DNA from: Lojkania enalia
Lineage: Eukaryota; Ascomycota; Dothideomycetes; Pleosporales
Direction: 5' to 3'
NCBI GenBank assembly: GCA_010094045.1
Contig: ML986689.1
Coordinates: 7,265 to 71,264, forward strand
DNA length: 64,000 bases
The position numbers and the translations under genes were made by a program. Below the pieces are notes generated by a model, which saw only the letters and a program-made list of their open reading frames with translations, did not search any database and had not been told where the DNA came from. Below are positions 23,717-34,546 of the stretch, one piece after another (within the stretch, counting starts at the first letter, position 1; each line of letters starts with the position of its first letter).

Positions 23717-26105
23717 TCGATGTGCTCATGTTAGAGCATTACGCATGTATCGCGTTAATTGGTGAAAACGATTTCTTATGATAGCGAGTAAACAATAGCT
23801 GGTACCAATGAACACAATATGAAAATGCTGAGCGTATAGATGTCTTGTCTCCCATCTTTTTGACGCAACATCTTCAAAGCGGAGCTTAGATACTGCAACA
23901 CGAGTGGGATGACCTTGGCAGGTCGTTGGGCTTGTTCTAGGCTCACAAATTGAACTCGTGATTGTGGAGAGTTCGAAATCTCCGAGTCTTCGATAGGGCC
24001 AAACTACGATTCGATTTGGGCGACATGCTACGGCAGTGCAGCCCTATAAAGCACGTAGTAATTTAGATTGAGCAAACAGTCAACACAAGACAGTTCAGTC
24101 ATCTCCGTGGCTTTAGTTAGGATTGCTGAATGCCAATTTTGAGAGGGGAGTACTTACAGGTTGCGAGCGAAAATTTAGTCGAGAAGAACATAGCGCCAAG
24201 TGTTCGGCCCGATATTCTTCCGCAATCGCACCACGTGACAGGAGCACTCATTGCCTCTCTGGTTACAATGAGACATCAGTATTGGATTTTTAGGGCTGAA
24301 TCAAACGAAGGATAAGTTGGAATTGCTCTGCTCGGTAACTAGCGAGTTTCAATTCTCGTATCACTGGAGGCTGAAACACTGTTGTCCCAAGATCTCTGGC
24401 CGTGAACTTGGACCACAGAATGGGTACCCAATGGTCATTAGGGTAGCCGTGGGTTTGTTCGAGCATTATCTCACCATGTCTCCGATTGATATAAGCGATG
24501 GGGCTCTAGGTACCGATTCTCTATGAGGCGAAGGCTGCAGATGCGTTGAGCCCAACACTTGGAGGAACAGAACATATCCTCTTCCATATTCCATAGGTAG
24601 GACTGGCAGCTGTCGGAAAGCAATTGAAATACATGTCGTATCAAGCGCGTATATCATCTTCTTTATCGAATCTAGCACGGAGGTAACCAGCCAATAGGTT
24701 GGGAGGCTAACGGTCGACAGTATTGGGTGCGACGCCGGGCTATCAGCATATCTCACATTTCGGGATCTGACGTCCTTGCCATGTCTATATTTAGACGACA
24801 AGTTTGCGATAACATGGGAATTGGTCAGTCAGGTGGATCAAGAGCAATATATATCGATACCAGTTGCCTGGGAAGCGTGGACGCCAGATACGAGATTCCT
24901 GGAAAGGGCTCTAATGAGGGATCCAATACGTGGGATACTGGGAGCCCGCTGCAAAGTCGTCGGGACCGAGGTCCGTGAGACCACGCGGTAATCGGGCGCG
25001 ATACAAGGCTCTACTTCTATTGTGGAGGTACATACATATATATGTACAGACGTGGCGTCTGCGGGGGTGACCTGATTCAGTTCGGCAACGATTCAGGTAT
25101 GTTTGTTCCGCAGTGTTAGGAAAGGAGGACGACATAGAAGAAGCCATGACGCGAGAGATGGCGGTGTGAGTCATGGAAGAGGAAGTTGATAGCGACAGAA
25201 TGGGTGAATGGGTACGGGACGCCAGTTATGGCCTGATGGAGCCATGTGTGCCATGGAGAAATATGCTGCATCATTTTCGGTTCCCCATGCCAAAAGGCCC
25301 AAGGCAGTTAACCCGTCAATGAAGGGCCGTGTCACGCTGCAGGCTGCAGGATGCAGCCTGCAAGCAAAGCAGGACTATCTCTTCGGCAAGGTGGCCGGGC
25401 CAGAAGCCAGGCCAAAGATGGACTGGTTCATACCAAAGGAGCAGAGAGAGCGAGGGGGCCCAGGTGGTGGCTCCCAGGGCTTGCACGCGGCCTTCCCGTC
25501 CCGGGGCTAAAACCACGTGTCGAGCGGGCGCCGAGCACGGAGGATCTTGGCCTAGCGACTTGGCCTCAATTTCAAGCGCCAGGGAAGGGGATTCGATGAT
25601 GAATAGTGCATACGTGCAGTATGCAGCGCCGACGAGGTGTTTCCGAGGCCACGGTCGCGGTCGAGTGTCGTGGTCGTGGTCGTGGTCGTGGTGAAAGTGG
25701 TTGATGATGATGCTGCGGTCCAGGTGCGGGGGGAAACACGGGACGAACCTTACCTGTAGACGTCTCGCGCAGCAATGCGGATGCGTTCAATGTCATCTCA
25801 CCTGGCCGCTCCCTTCGCAAATGGCCCACGCCAGCTTCATGGGACCCTCCACCTTTCGCGATCCCTGGCCACCATGAGAAACCGCCCCCCCGTGGCTCGA
25901 CTTGCACTTCTTGGGATCCTCCGCTCCTCCCTCCATCCCTCTCTCCCTAGCCTCAGCCAGGACGCCGTGCGCCTGCTTCCGTATTCCCCGCCCGTCTGGA
26001 ATCTGTGCGCGCCTTAGTGGTGCGCAGTCCCAGAGAAGACTGCCCGTGCCTTTATTGAAGATCCAACTGCTCATCTCGATGCCCTTCCGGCGCAATTGAA
26101 CACAA
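23717..26105. other. 2.4-kb intergenic region with a perfect hairpin and a hexamer microsatellite
   Basis: No gene recognised on either strand; stop-free frames of up to about 160 codons in 25.2-26.3 kb result from high GC and overlap each other on both strands. Features seen: a perfect 11-bp inverted repeat with a 3-base loop (TGCAGGCTGCA at 25338-25348 and TGCAGCCTGCA at 25352-25362), a palindromic GTACATACATATATATGTAC near 25027, and about four copies of CGTGGT at 25669-25693. Confidence 0.5.
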
Positions 26106-26124
26106 CCCCCCCCCCCCCCCCCCC
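26106..26124 (+). repeat. Poly-C run of 19 bases just upstream of a start codon
   Basis: Homopolymer C19 ending 12 bp before the ATG of the methyltransferase gene. It would lie in the 5' UTR. Length in the real genome may differ from the assembly. Confidence 0.9.
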
Positions 26125-26136
26125 GGAGCCGCCAGC

Positions 26137-27461
26137 ATGTCCGCCGCCGCAGGCGATGCAGAACCAGTCGAGGTCGACCCACAGGTACGTCCCCTCGCCA
26201 TGGAGCCCCCCTAGCGCCAACTGCTCTCCTTCCTGGCGATATGTGCCGTCCGCGTCGAGGGGACTGGAGCATCTTGTCGAGCTCGACTCAGAGACGCTAC
26301 GTTTGGCTGGTAGATTCCCAGCTAACGAGACTGCGGCGCATAGGTGCTCAACGATGACGGATCCTCTTTCGCCGACTTCTTCGAGCAAAGGTCTGTCAAG
26401 CCGAGCATACTGTGTTATTCACCTCAATAGCTAATCTCCGTGCAGAAGCTCCTACACGACCTCGTGCTCTCCTAGTGTGACTAGGTATCCCCTCGAAAAC
26501 GGCCGTCGGTACCACGCCTTCAAGCACGGATCATACCCTCTGCCCAACGACGAGCGAGAACAAGAGAGACTGAACATGGCCCACCACATGCTGAGGAAAG
26601 CACTAGGGGACAGGCTGTTCCTCGCCCCTTGCGACAAGTTCCACCGCGTCTTGGACATTGGAACGGGCACAGGAATATGGAGCATTGAGATGGGTGACCT
26701 TTACCCGCAGGCTGAAGTGCTTGGAAACGACCTGAGCCCTGTGCAGCCAACATGGGTACCACCAAACGTGAAATTCGAGGTGGACGACATCGAGAGTCGG
26801 TGGGCATTTGGTATTCCCTTCGACTTTGTCTTCAGCCGTGCATTGTCTTGCGCAATATCTGACTGGCCAAGACTCGTCAAACAAGCTTATAGCAACTTAA
26901 GACCGGGTGGATGGGTAGAATTCCAGGACTTTGACATAGAATATTATGCCGAGGACGGAAGCTATGATCAGTCGAGCAACACGGCCAAGCATACTCGTCT
27001 ACTTCTCGAGAGTGCTCGAAAAGCGGGGAAGGAGCCGTGTCCGGGTCCGAAGCTGGAAGGGTGGGTGCGAGATGCAGGATTCAAAAATGTGACACATCGC
27101 AAAATCAAGCTCCCTATTGGCCCATGGCCCAAGGATGAATGTCAGGTGTGTGGACACGCCATCAAGTAATCAACTAGCTTGGCGCACTAACTAGAACGTA
27201 GAAAGATCTGGGGAACTTCAATCTAACACAGACCCTGGAGGGCATTGAAGCATATTCAATGAGACTCTTCACCTCCGAGCTTCGGTGGGAACAGGAGGAA
27301 GTCGAAGTATTATGCGCCAAAGTCCGAGCAGAGCTGAAGCACCAAAAGTCAGCTAATCTTATGTACGATTTGTGGGTGCTCCTGCTCAATACATTATTGG
27401 TCATATGCCTAATCGTTGCAGTCACGTCGTGTATGGCCAGAAGCCGAAGTTGATATCATAA
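26137..27461 (+). CDS. LaeA/TAM-like SAM-dependent methyltransferase
   Basis: Five exons: 26137-26184, 26344-26390, 26446-27145, 27202-27371 and 27422-27461; all phases agree and give 334 aa, a normal length. The class I methyltransferase fold is clear: motif I RVLDIGTGTG at about residues 98-107, then GNDLSPVQPTWVPPN and FEVDDIE binding the cofactor, FDFVFSRAL, and NLRPGGWVEFQDF (post-I region). The N-terminal ENGRRYHAF and the C-terminal YDFHVVYGQKP are signatures of the fungal TAM-domain/LaeA-like family, which includes regulators and enzymes of specialised metabolism. Choosing the GTGGGT donor at 27372 rather than GTGCTC restores the family C-terminus. Substrate unknown; it is not LaeA itself as far as I can judge. 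Confidence 0.92.
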
Positions 27462-28036
27462 CTGCATTCATTTTCTCGCTCAACGAACTCCACTTGGCGC
27501 CTTATTTCAAACTTAATGCTTTGCAATACTGGGAGGGTCTCGAGTAGATGATTACCTTACATCTTTTGGGTGTCTGTTGCTCGCTTTTTCCGTTTGGGTG
27601 GAACAAACTCCGAGCGCTTTGGCGTCATTTGGGTGTTTTCTAGCAGCACTTTGTCTGACCATGCATAAGACCAGCACACAGAATAGATTATCTTTCTGCA
27701 GGCTTTGCTTTCGTTCTAGGACGCTTCAGCCACGTTTGTGCTTAATTCGATTAAGGCTTGCATAGCACATTATGAGAGCCGAAAACATAGTCACTCTCTG
27801 CTTGCATGCTATCACATAGCGCATAAATGGATACAAGTCGATCTCTGTGAACAATCAAATTTGTCCTCCCTACATGCAGAAATTTATCTTATTTACTTGC
27901 CATTGGCCGAATCCGGGGCCTCGATCTTCGACTTCGTCATTTCCCGTCAAACTATCTTTTCCCGCATCAGAACCGTACATCTATTCGTAACACCACCCCA
28001 ACTCCTAAAATCCCAAATCAAGACACTCTTGTTTCT
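27462..28036. other. Intergenic, no gene seen
   Basis: About 0.6 kb downstream of the methyltransferase. Short frames only, without recognisable content. Confidence 0.5.
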
Positions 28037-28435
28037 CTAGCCTCCTCCTTTCTCTACCAAGATCCATGTCCAATCCACATCTCTGTACTCCTCAAGCCAC
28101 ACCATTTCGCCTGAACCCTTCGAAGCATGCCAAGCCTTGAACCCGCGAAATCGTCCGTTATTGTCACCATAGCATTCGGGTTGAGCTTTAGATATCGCCC
28201 AGTCTATATTTTGGATTCGAGAACCCTTATCCCTATGCTTAAATCGCAGATGATCGTATCGACGCTGCCTGTCCACGGTTTTCGGTAGCCGGGTTGGGGA
28301 AGTCGCTCGTATTGGAGATTGTGCAGCGCATGAGGACGTGGACGCTGTTAGAAAATTTTGGGTGTTCATTTCTGGCTGCTGTGTTGTTTGGGTTTTCGGA
28401 TACTTTGGGTGTAGGGACCGTTGAGTTTCTAGCAT
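28037..28435 (-). CDS. Possible small protein of 132 aa, unknown
   Basis: An ATG-initiated uninterrupted frame. The first half is Thr/Ser/Pro-rich; the second half has a more protein-like mix (RFKHRDKGSRIQNIDWAI, KAWHASKGSGEMVWLEEY, WTWILVEK). No domain, signal peptide or membrane segment recognised, and no splice signals pointing to further exons. It may be a lineage-specific gene or a chance ORF. Confidence 0.25.
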   Translation of the reverse strand: MLETQRSLHPKYPKTQTTQQPEMNTQNFLTASTSSCAAQSPIRATSPTRLPKTVDRQRRYDHLRFKHRDKGSRIQNIDWAISKAQPECYGDNNGRFRGFKAWHASKGSGEMVWLEEYRDVDWTWILVEKGGG

Positions 28436-30771
28436 GGTGGCTTGTCATTTTCCGAGGCTTTTGGGACCTAGGAAATTTTTTTTTTTTGGCTGGTAAATTA
28501 GATTGGAGAACTACGAGGTGGGGATTGGGATTAGGAGCATTTTAAGCTTAGATGGCTGTGAAATTTGTTGGAGGAAAGCGCGTGAGTTTGGTCATTTTCT
28601 GCTGATGAATCAGCCGTTATGAACTTGTAGTGTAGAATGGATTGTTGCTGTGGCGGCAGAGCCATCTCGGTAAAATTTATAGAGCAATGTCGCTCAGTTT
28701 GATCAAAAGGTCTTGCAGAATCTGAAGTCGAAAGCTGAGTGTCGGTTCTAGTGCGCATCACTACAGCATAGCAAATAATAGTTCTAAAGATTTTGACTAG
28801 AGAATAGATGCGTTATTGGTAATAGCAGCAGGAACAAGCTGACAACGAGCAGCATGATGAATATTCTTCATTCATTAAGCAGAGCCAATCGTATTACTTT
28901 GAAATCATTCCGACATTCCCGTCGCACAAAATAGCTCCCATTATTCAAATATTCCTAAGTCTAATTTTCCCATCCTTTCTCAATCCTATCACCCCATATC
29001 GCATTCCCTCATATTCCTAGGTCAACTAAAACTTCCGCATCTACAATTCTAACCATCGGTAACTCCAAGTACTTGACCCTTCTTCCATGGCCATGTATAC
29101 CTATTCCTATTGTGGCATGCTCTTCTCAACCCACCACAGATAACCTCTACTCTCCCATTGTTAAAATATTTAATTCCCGTCAAGCCCTGAACACTCCGAT
29201 CGATCATATTGAGAGGATGGAATTCAGCGGCTCGTTACTCGCAAGCATCTAGAGCTTCATCGGCCGCAGCAACGCTTCTGAAATTCTTACGGGCTTTTCG
29301 ATGTACTCGGAAACCCACGTCGAAGTATAATCTTAGTATATTGGGCTGAGGAGACGCACGAAGAATGTGGATAGTCGGCTTGCTGATTTCGGCATCGTGA
29401 AGAATTCGAAGCGTCGAAGCTATATGACGGGTCTAGCTTGAAAATCAAAAATCCATATTGAATTCTGGCTCGGAACGTCTTTCATATATCTTGTTACTTG
29501 ACTGCTACTGCAAGAGCGGTCTCCCTGCAGAATTTGGAAACCTACGTTTGCAGGGGGTTTACATACTACATCCATGCTTTGTGATAGAGTTACGCCTTGG
29601 GATCCTATACTTAGCCGTCTAGAGTCAATATCACCACTACTACACTCAATACTTCTAATAACAACATACTGTAGTTATGTTTGAAACAACAATAACATAT
29701 ACTCTCACAGGTCTAAGTCGACTTGTAGCACTTGACCGTTCTTATACGGTAATGTCGATCTTAACCCAGCTAGATCAATTCTAGGCCTAGCATTATGGGA
29801 AATAACGTTTGCTTATCCTCTCTATAGGTAACTAAACTCTCCTGTGGCTGATATCTCAGACACAGATTCTCGGCAGGTTCAGCATTGTATGACGGTAAAG
29901 CGTACGAAGAGAAAAAGCTTGATTCAACGCGTAAGACTGAAAATTTCATAATATAAACGGTAATTTTGGTTCCTGAGATATATAAGTATACCTCAGTTTT
30001 TAGCCGTACTATTAGAAGGGCCATCAACAGCTACTATATTAACGAATCTATATTTGAAACATGACAAATTTTCGACATACGCCCTCCTCTACCGCAAGAT
30101 AGGGCCCTGAAGAGGGTAATTAGAATTGTAGAAGTATGCCTAACTAAATAAAAATCATAATGCACAATTTTCAAGTCGATGAGGCTAAAGTCATGGAATA
30201 TACTGCTGACTGATGTCCAATATCATCTTAAACATTAGGCCACATGTACTACGGTTGCAAAGGGCTTTGTCGTTTACTCGCTCTATTTACTTTGGGGAAT
30301 AAATAAGCAGCTGTATTACATAAATCTTAAGAGTCTTGAGGTCTAGATACAGAAACCAGCTTAATACTATCTACTTGAAGGGGGAATTTAGAAGTCGAAT
30401 GTTTCGATAAAACTCTGATCTAATCTAATTGAAACAAAGTCTAGGGCAATAAAGAACCAACACACAGTAGAGTTTATTATATATTCGAAAGAGGAAACAT
30501 TAAACAGGCTTACTGTAAATTTGGAAGTAGTAAGTTCTGAAATATTGTACATTCTATATCATGCTTTGCTAAAGGCCCCTCGAGGCAAAGATTCTTAACA
30601 GGTGAAAAATTAGACTATGACAATTTATCATGTAATGCATACTGATAGTAGATTGATTTTATTTCGCAAATAGTTCTATTCTGTTTCTCTAGAAAATTTC
30701 ATTCCAACGCTTTACTGACCCTGGATACAGAGACCTTACAAGACCGAAATGGTTTAAATGATGGATCTTGT
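28436..30771. other. 2.3-kb intergenic region, moderately AT-rich, no gene seen
   Basis: Only short frames on both strands. The part from about 29.6 to 30.7 kb is more AT-rich than its surroundings but lacks the dense TA pattern of the left-hand repeats. No RNA gene or repeat identified. Confidence 0.5.
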
Positions 30772-31455
30772 TCAGGCATCTTTACATTTTTCGCAGTTAG
30801 TTGGATTCGGGCTTGGCTGCCTTTGAATGTCAATCATAGCCTCGAATATGAGCTTGATATTCTTTCCGTCGCCTTCATTCGGGGCAGCGGGGGTATCGGT
30901 ATTGCCGATCACATATGTTCCCCCGCATGCTTCCTTCTTATCGTTTCGACTACAGACCCTTTTAGGATCACTCGAGTCTGCTTGAGCAATTTTCTTAAAC
31001 ACAATGTTGCATTCGTCCTCAGTCATAACGTATTCTGTGTTTTGCCAATTTTGGACTCGGACTGCGTTTTGTTATTCTAGTCCTATATTGTACTTTGACT
31101 ACGGTAAGGGGAAGTATATAGACTCACATGCCACGCGGCCGGCTTGGCCATTTACAATGACCTGGGGACTATTGGAATCATCCTCTACCTCCCTATTAAC
31201 GTCTTCCCAGCCTAAAATACCCGGGTTTTTCGATATCCTATGGCCGGCAAATCGTTTACAAAATGCTTCCACCGCGCCGACATAGCCTAGCTCTTTCGGC
31301 TTAGCCGGATCTGTATCCATTTTCAACCATGATCCGTCATGGTTACATTTGCCGACGATGTTCAGAAGAGAAAGCTCGTCCATGATAGGGGCAGGTGTAG
31401 GACTAGCACCAACAAGGGCGCTAATTAAAGGAATGAGAATGGTTTCGCGACGCAT
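30772..31455 (-). CDS. Small secreted cysteine-containing protein (effector-like), unknown
   Basis: Two exons, 31455-31128 and 31061-30772, joined over a 66-bp intron (GTGAGT ... ACGCAG); an earlier AG acceptor would give stops, this one restores a continuous frame of 205 aa. The N-terminus (MRRETILIPLISALVGASP) is a signal peptide. The mature part has seven cysteines, including a C-terminal CEKC, and no membrane segment. The stretch from GQAGRV through VQNWQNTEYVMTEDECN resembles a module in various fungal secreted proteins, but I cannot name the family. It stands alone in a gene-poor 4-kb stretch, typical for effector candidates, though function is not shown. Confidence 0.8.
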
Positions 31456-32645
31456 ATTTTCTCAAAGTGACGGACGAAGATTTGGAAAGGAGTGATTTTT
31501 TGAATTTTAATGTGAGGTTCCTTGGAGACAGAAACTACTTTGTGGGAGACTCGTTCGGCTTTTTATGAAGCCCTCTTATCATACACGTGTTGAGGTCCTT
31601 TCTGCGACATGGAATGCGCCTTTCGTGATTTCCTCGAGGACCGAGAGAAAACGCGAGAGCCACGTTGATTACCTTACGATAGAAGAATCCTACACATACC
31701 TGATAATGGGGATAAGGATTCGTAGCCGTACAAATGGGGCGTATGAATGTGTGGCGCAGCGGCCACCATGTTTGACACACGCCCCATAGGATCGAATTAT
31801 CGTGCGAGACTACCATTCAAGGCACTGTAAAAAGTCTGGAAACTTTGGGACCGGGGATATAAAAGTCCGGTAATTAACCGAAGTCGTTGTGTATCCTGAC
31901 CATATCGTAGGTAGGACGTCCTAACGCCGCCTCCGGCTACGAAAACATGTAAACAGACACAGATCGAACTCAAAATTTACCTTCTAAAGAGACGTTCCGG
32001 GTTCAAAATTGCCGGAACTAAGTATGTAGACTCTTCTGAAGGCTAACTGCGAGCTCCTTACGGTGTTTATCAAAAGTTCTGGACGCAGTTGTAAATGGCA
32101 TGGGTAGGTCAAACTATTGTGTGATCTGGGTGTCACTTCCACAAGTTGCGTATATCCAATATCTTTAACCTTAGGTTAAATCTATTTAACTTCAGATCAA
32201 GTAGAAATGTGGAATAAATCATTCCGTTTGTCCTTGGTTAGAAAATACTCGAGGTGAGAGGGAAAAGTTGATAAGCAAAGTAATGATACCTACTCTATAT
32301 CATATATAGAACAGTATGGGTTTACAACCGCCTCTTCCTGCAAGAGATAAGGTGGTGCATTGGGTGGAACCAGCAGTTCAGAACATGAATCCAACGTCGA
32401 TGAAAGGACTACGGGGATCCGAGCCGCAAGAATAAGTAAATGCCAAGATCACGGCATGGCGCTTGAACAAAAGGGGATTAGCACAGGAAAAAGCTCAGCC
32501 CTGCCACCGGGTGTGGGTGACAGGTCACTTTCACCACGTTTACTGGAGCACACCCTTCATCCACGCTTTCAGATGTCACACCCGCGACTGCGTGCTTCAT
32601 ATTCCTCCAGCCAAATCTCCTGATGCTCGCGACGGCACCTCCATA
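31456..32645. other. Intergenic, no gene seen
   Basis: About 1.2 kb, promoter region of the divergent flanking genes. Frames of up to 93 codons are unremarkable. The plus-strand frame of the next gene is open upstream to 32463 but without a suitable ATG. Confidence 0.5.
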
Positions 32646-33791
32646 ATGTTTAACCTGCAGTCCATTGTCCTCCTATTCTTATCCTACGTTGTAATCCCAC
32701 GCCTCACGTTCCTTCCAAAATCTGTGCACACCGTCCTCATAATATTTGGCCCATTTCTCCTACCAAAGCTCATAAATCTCTTCAATACTGCCCGCGCCAC
32801 CTCCCGAAGCGCTCCGATTCGACCCACTCCACCCACGGTCCAGCACGCGCTCAACCTCTTGTTTGTTAGCGCTGTCGTGTGCCTCGTCCTCTCACTCCCG
32901 CATTTTGCGCCAGAGAACATATTCCTCAAAACGCAAAGTCGTCTGCAGATCCCGCCAGATGTTTTGTTCACGCGTCTACGGTTATTGCGACCGCTACTAG
33001 ATCAAGATGAAGTGCTTCGAGCTAAGTTTGGCAGTGTCCGGAACAAACTAATATACCTAGTATATGGGCCGGATACGATGATCAATTGCGTGTGGTGCGC
33101 GGCTGGCGAGGGAACTGAAGTGCAGAACTACTTTCTGTACTCGTTGCCGAAGATCATTATACCGCACATCTTTCACCTTGCAGTCCTCGGCCTCGCCACG
33201 TCATCTCTAGTGGGAACGGAGGGCTCTCGGTTTCGTACACATGCTACAATCGCGGGGCTGTTCTTGATGGTGGCGGAGACTTGGTATCTAGGAACGTATG
33301 AAATTGCAACCAATAAGAGGGCAAGGGTGCTTCAGGATATCGATTTTGTACATTGGCGTGTTAGGGTTCTAAGGTTTATATCATTTGCGGTAGCGGACGG
33401 CATTTTTGGCTTGGTGCTCTGGGCGACGAGTACAAATCGCTGGCTTGGGAAACCTACGTCGATCGCGGAACGGCTCGAGATGACGACAAGGGACGCCGAG
33501 GAAACTCAGCACAAACTGCGCGCCCTCGGGCTTCTCATGAACTCGATCAATAGAGATCCAGTGCTTCGGGACCTGAGGGAGGAATACTGGCGGACAGAAG
33601 GACAGGTCATGGCGGAGACGGTGCAGGAAGAGGAGGTGATGGAGCACATTAACAAGACGATTAGCAAGCTCGATCTCCCAGGTCTCGAGGGCCGAGTTGG
33701 CGAAATTGCAGATGGGATCCTGGTTGGAATTGATAGCCTGAGAGCATCGCAAGCTCTATCGGGAAGCGGGACGAGTGAAGCGTCAAAATGA
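32646..33791 (+). CDS. Conserved fungal multi-span membrane protein, unknown function
   Basis: A single exon of 381 aa starting at the ATG at 32646 (MFNLQSIVLLFLSYVVIPRL), where the first membrane segment begins; the open frame upstream has no ATG. About six membrane segments: residues ~5-20, 28-48, 72-90, ~172-195, ~205-225 and ~255-275, separated by loops such as ENIFLKTQSRLQIPPDVLFT and YGPDTMINCVWC. The C-terminal third is soluble, charged and helical (AERLEMTTRDAEETQHKLRAL, REEYWRTEGQVMAETVQEEE). I recognise this as a protein widespread in filamentous ascomycetes with no established function. Location (ER or mitochondrion) cannot be read from the sequence. Confidence 0.85.
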   Translation: MFNLQSIVLLFLSYVVIPRLTFLPKSVHTVLIIFGPFLLPKLINLFNTARATSRSAPIRPTPPTVQHALNLLFVSAVVCLVLSLPHFAPENIFLKTQSRLQIPPDVLFTRLRLLRPLLDQDEVLRAKFGSVRNKLIYLVYGPDTMINCVWCAAGEGTEVQNYFLYSLPKIIIPHIFHLAVLGLATSSLVGTEGSRFRTHATIAGLFLMVAETWYLGTYEIATNKRARVLQDIDFVHWRVRVLRFISFAVADGIFGLVLWATSTNRWLGKPTSIAERLEMTTRDAEETQHKLRALGLLMNSINRDPVLRDLREEYWRTEGQVMAETVQEEEVMEHINKTISKLDLPGLEGRVGEIADGILVGIDSLRASQALSGSGTSEASK

Positions 33792-34546
33792 CTTTCCTAT
33801 CTACGGATATAGATGGATCCGGCTATTTTAGACATTGACAATGCATTGGGTGGAGTCCTCGATTTTTCTCACGCCTTGCTCTTAGGGCGAGATAACGGCC
33901 AAACAGTTGCTATCCGATTCGCCAATATCTATTGCAGACTTTTCGAGATGGCTTCTTCATTATTGAACCGCAGCTTGCCGAATCCGCTCCTTCTCGCCAC
34001 TACATCGTTCAAGATGTATATGCATTCAATTCGCCTCAGTTCCGATGTCGCAGGGTTGATTCAGCCATTTCATGTGCCCCGAACTCGTACTTAGCAAGGA
34101 TTGTCTCTCCGGATCCGACAGTCGTATGCTCTCAAGTCGAAAATGATTGTTGTGGGACCGATGAGCGGACCATCCGCGCCCCGGATACTAACGGGACGTC
34201 GGCATTGGCTGGCAACTCAAGGCACGTGCGAAGCATGCGCGCCCTATGCGACCGGCTCAATCTAGGAACATGACACAAAGTACAATAATCGGTCGCATCT
34301 TGGCTTTATTTTTGACTCCTCGGCCCGCTAGAGAAACTATCAAGTGGAGACGCGCGTGATAGGAAAGTCTGTGACTACAGGTGAGAATATAAGGGATGGA
34401 TGAGACCCAAAATTTCGCCCCCAAGCCAAGTCATCATTGTCCGACGGAGTAGCGTTTTTGGACTGCATTTATTCCATCCCTTGACACCTGAGAGTTTCTG
34501 AAGTATTTAAATACTCCTTTATAGGTCTGTTGAGCGTTATTAAGGC
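33792..34546. promoter_or_regulatory. Intergenic region and promoter of the branched-chain aminotransferase
   Basis: No gene recognised. A TGACTC core (34313-34318), the half-site bound by Gcn4/CPC1-type regulators of amino-acid starvation, lies about 230 bp upstream of the start, and an AT-rich TATTTAAATAC (about 34504-34514) about 35 bp upstream. Both are motif readings only. Confidence 0.4.

Noticed and set aside
23940..23995. GTTCGAA-containing stretch resembling a tRNA T-arm
   Set aside because: No acceptor stem or anticodon arm could be folded around it.
25208..26388. Several overlapping long frames on both strands
   Set aside because: GC-rich DNA with overlapping frames, no consistent splice structure and no domains.
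32463..32645. N-terminal extension of the membrane protein at 32.6 kb
   Set aside because: No ATG in the extension and its composition is unlike the protein; the ATG at 32646 starts at the first membrane segment.
34264..34546. Leu3-type CCG-N4-CGG site upstream of the branched-chain aminotransferase
   Set aside because: Looked for and not present; only a TGACTC half-site was found.
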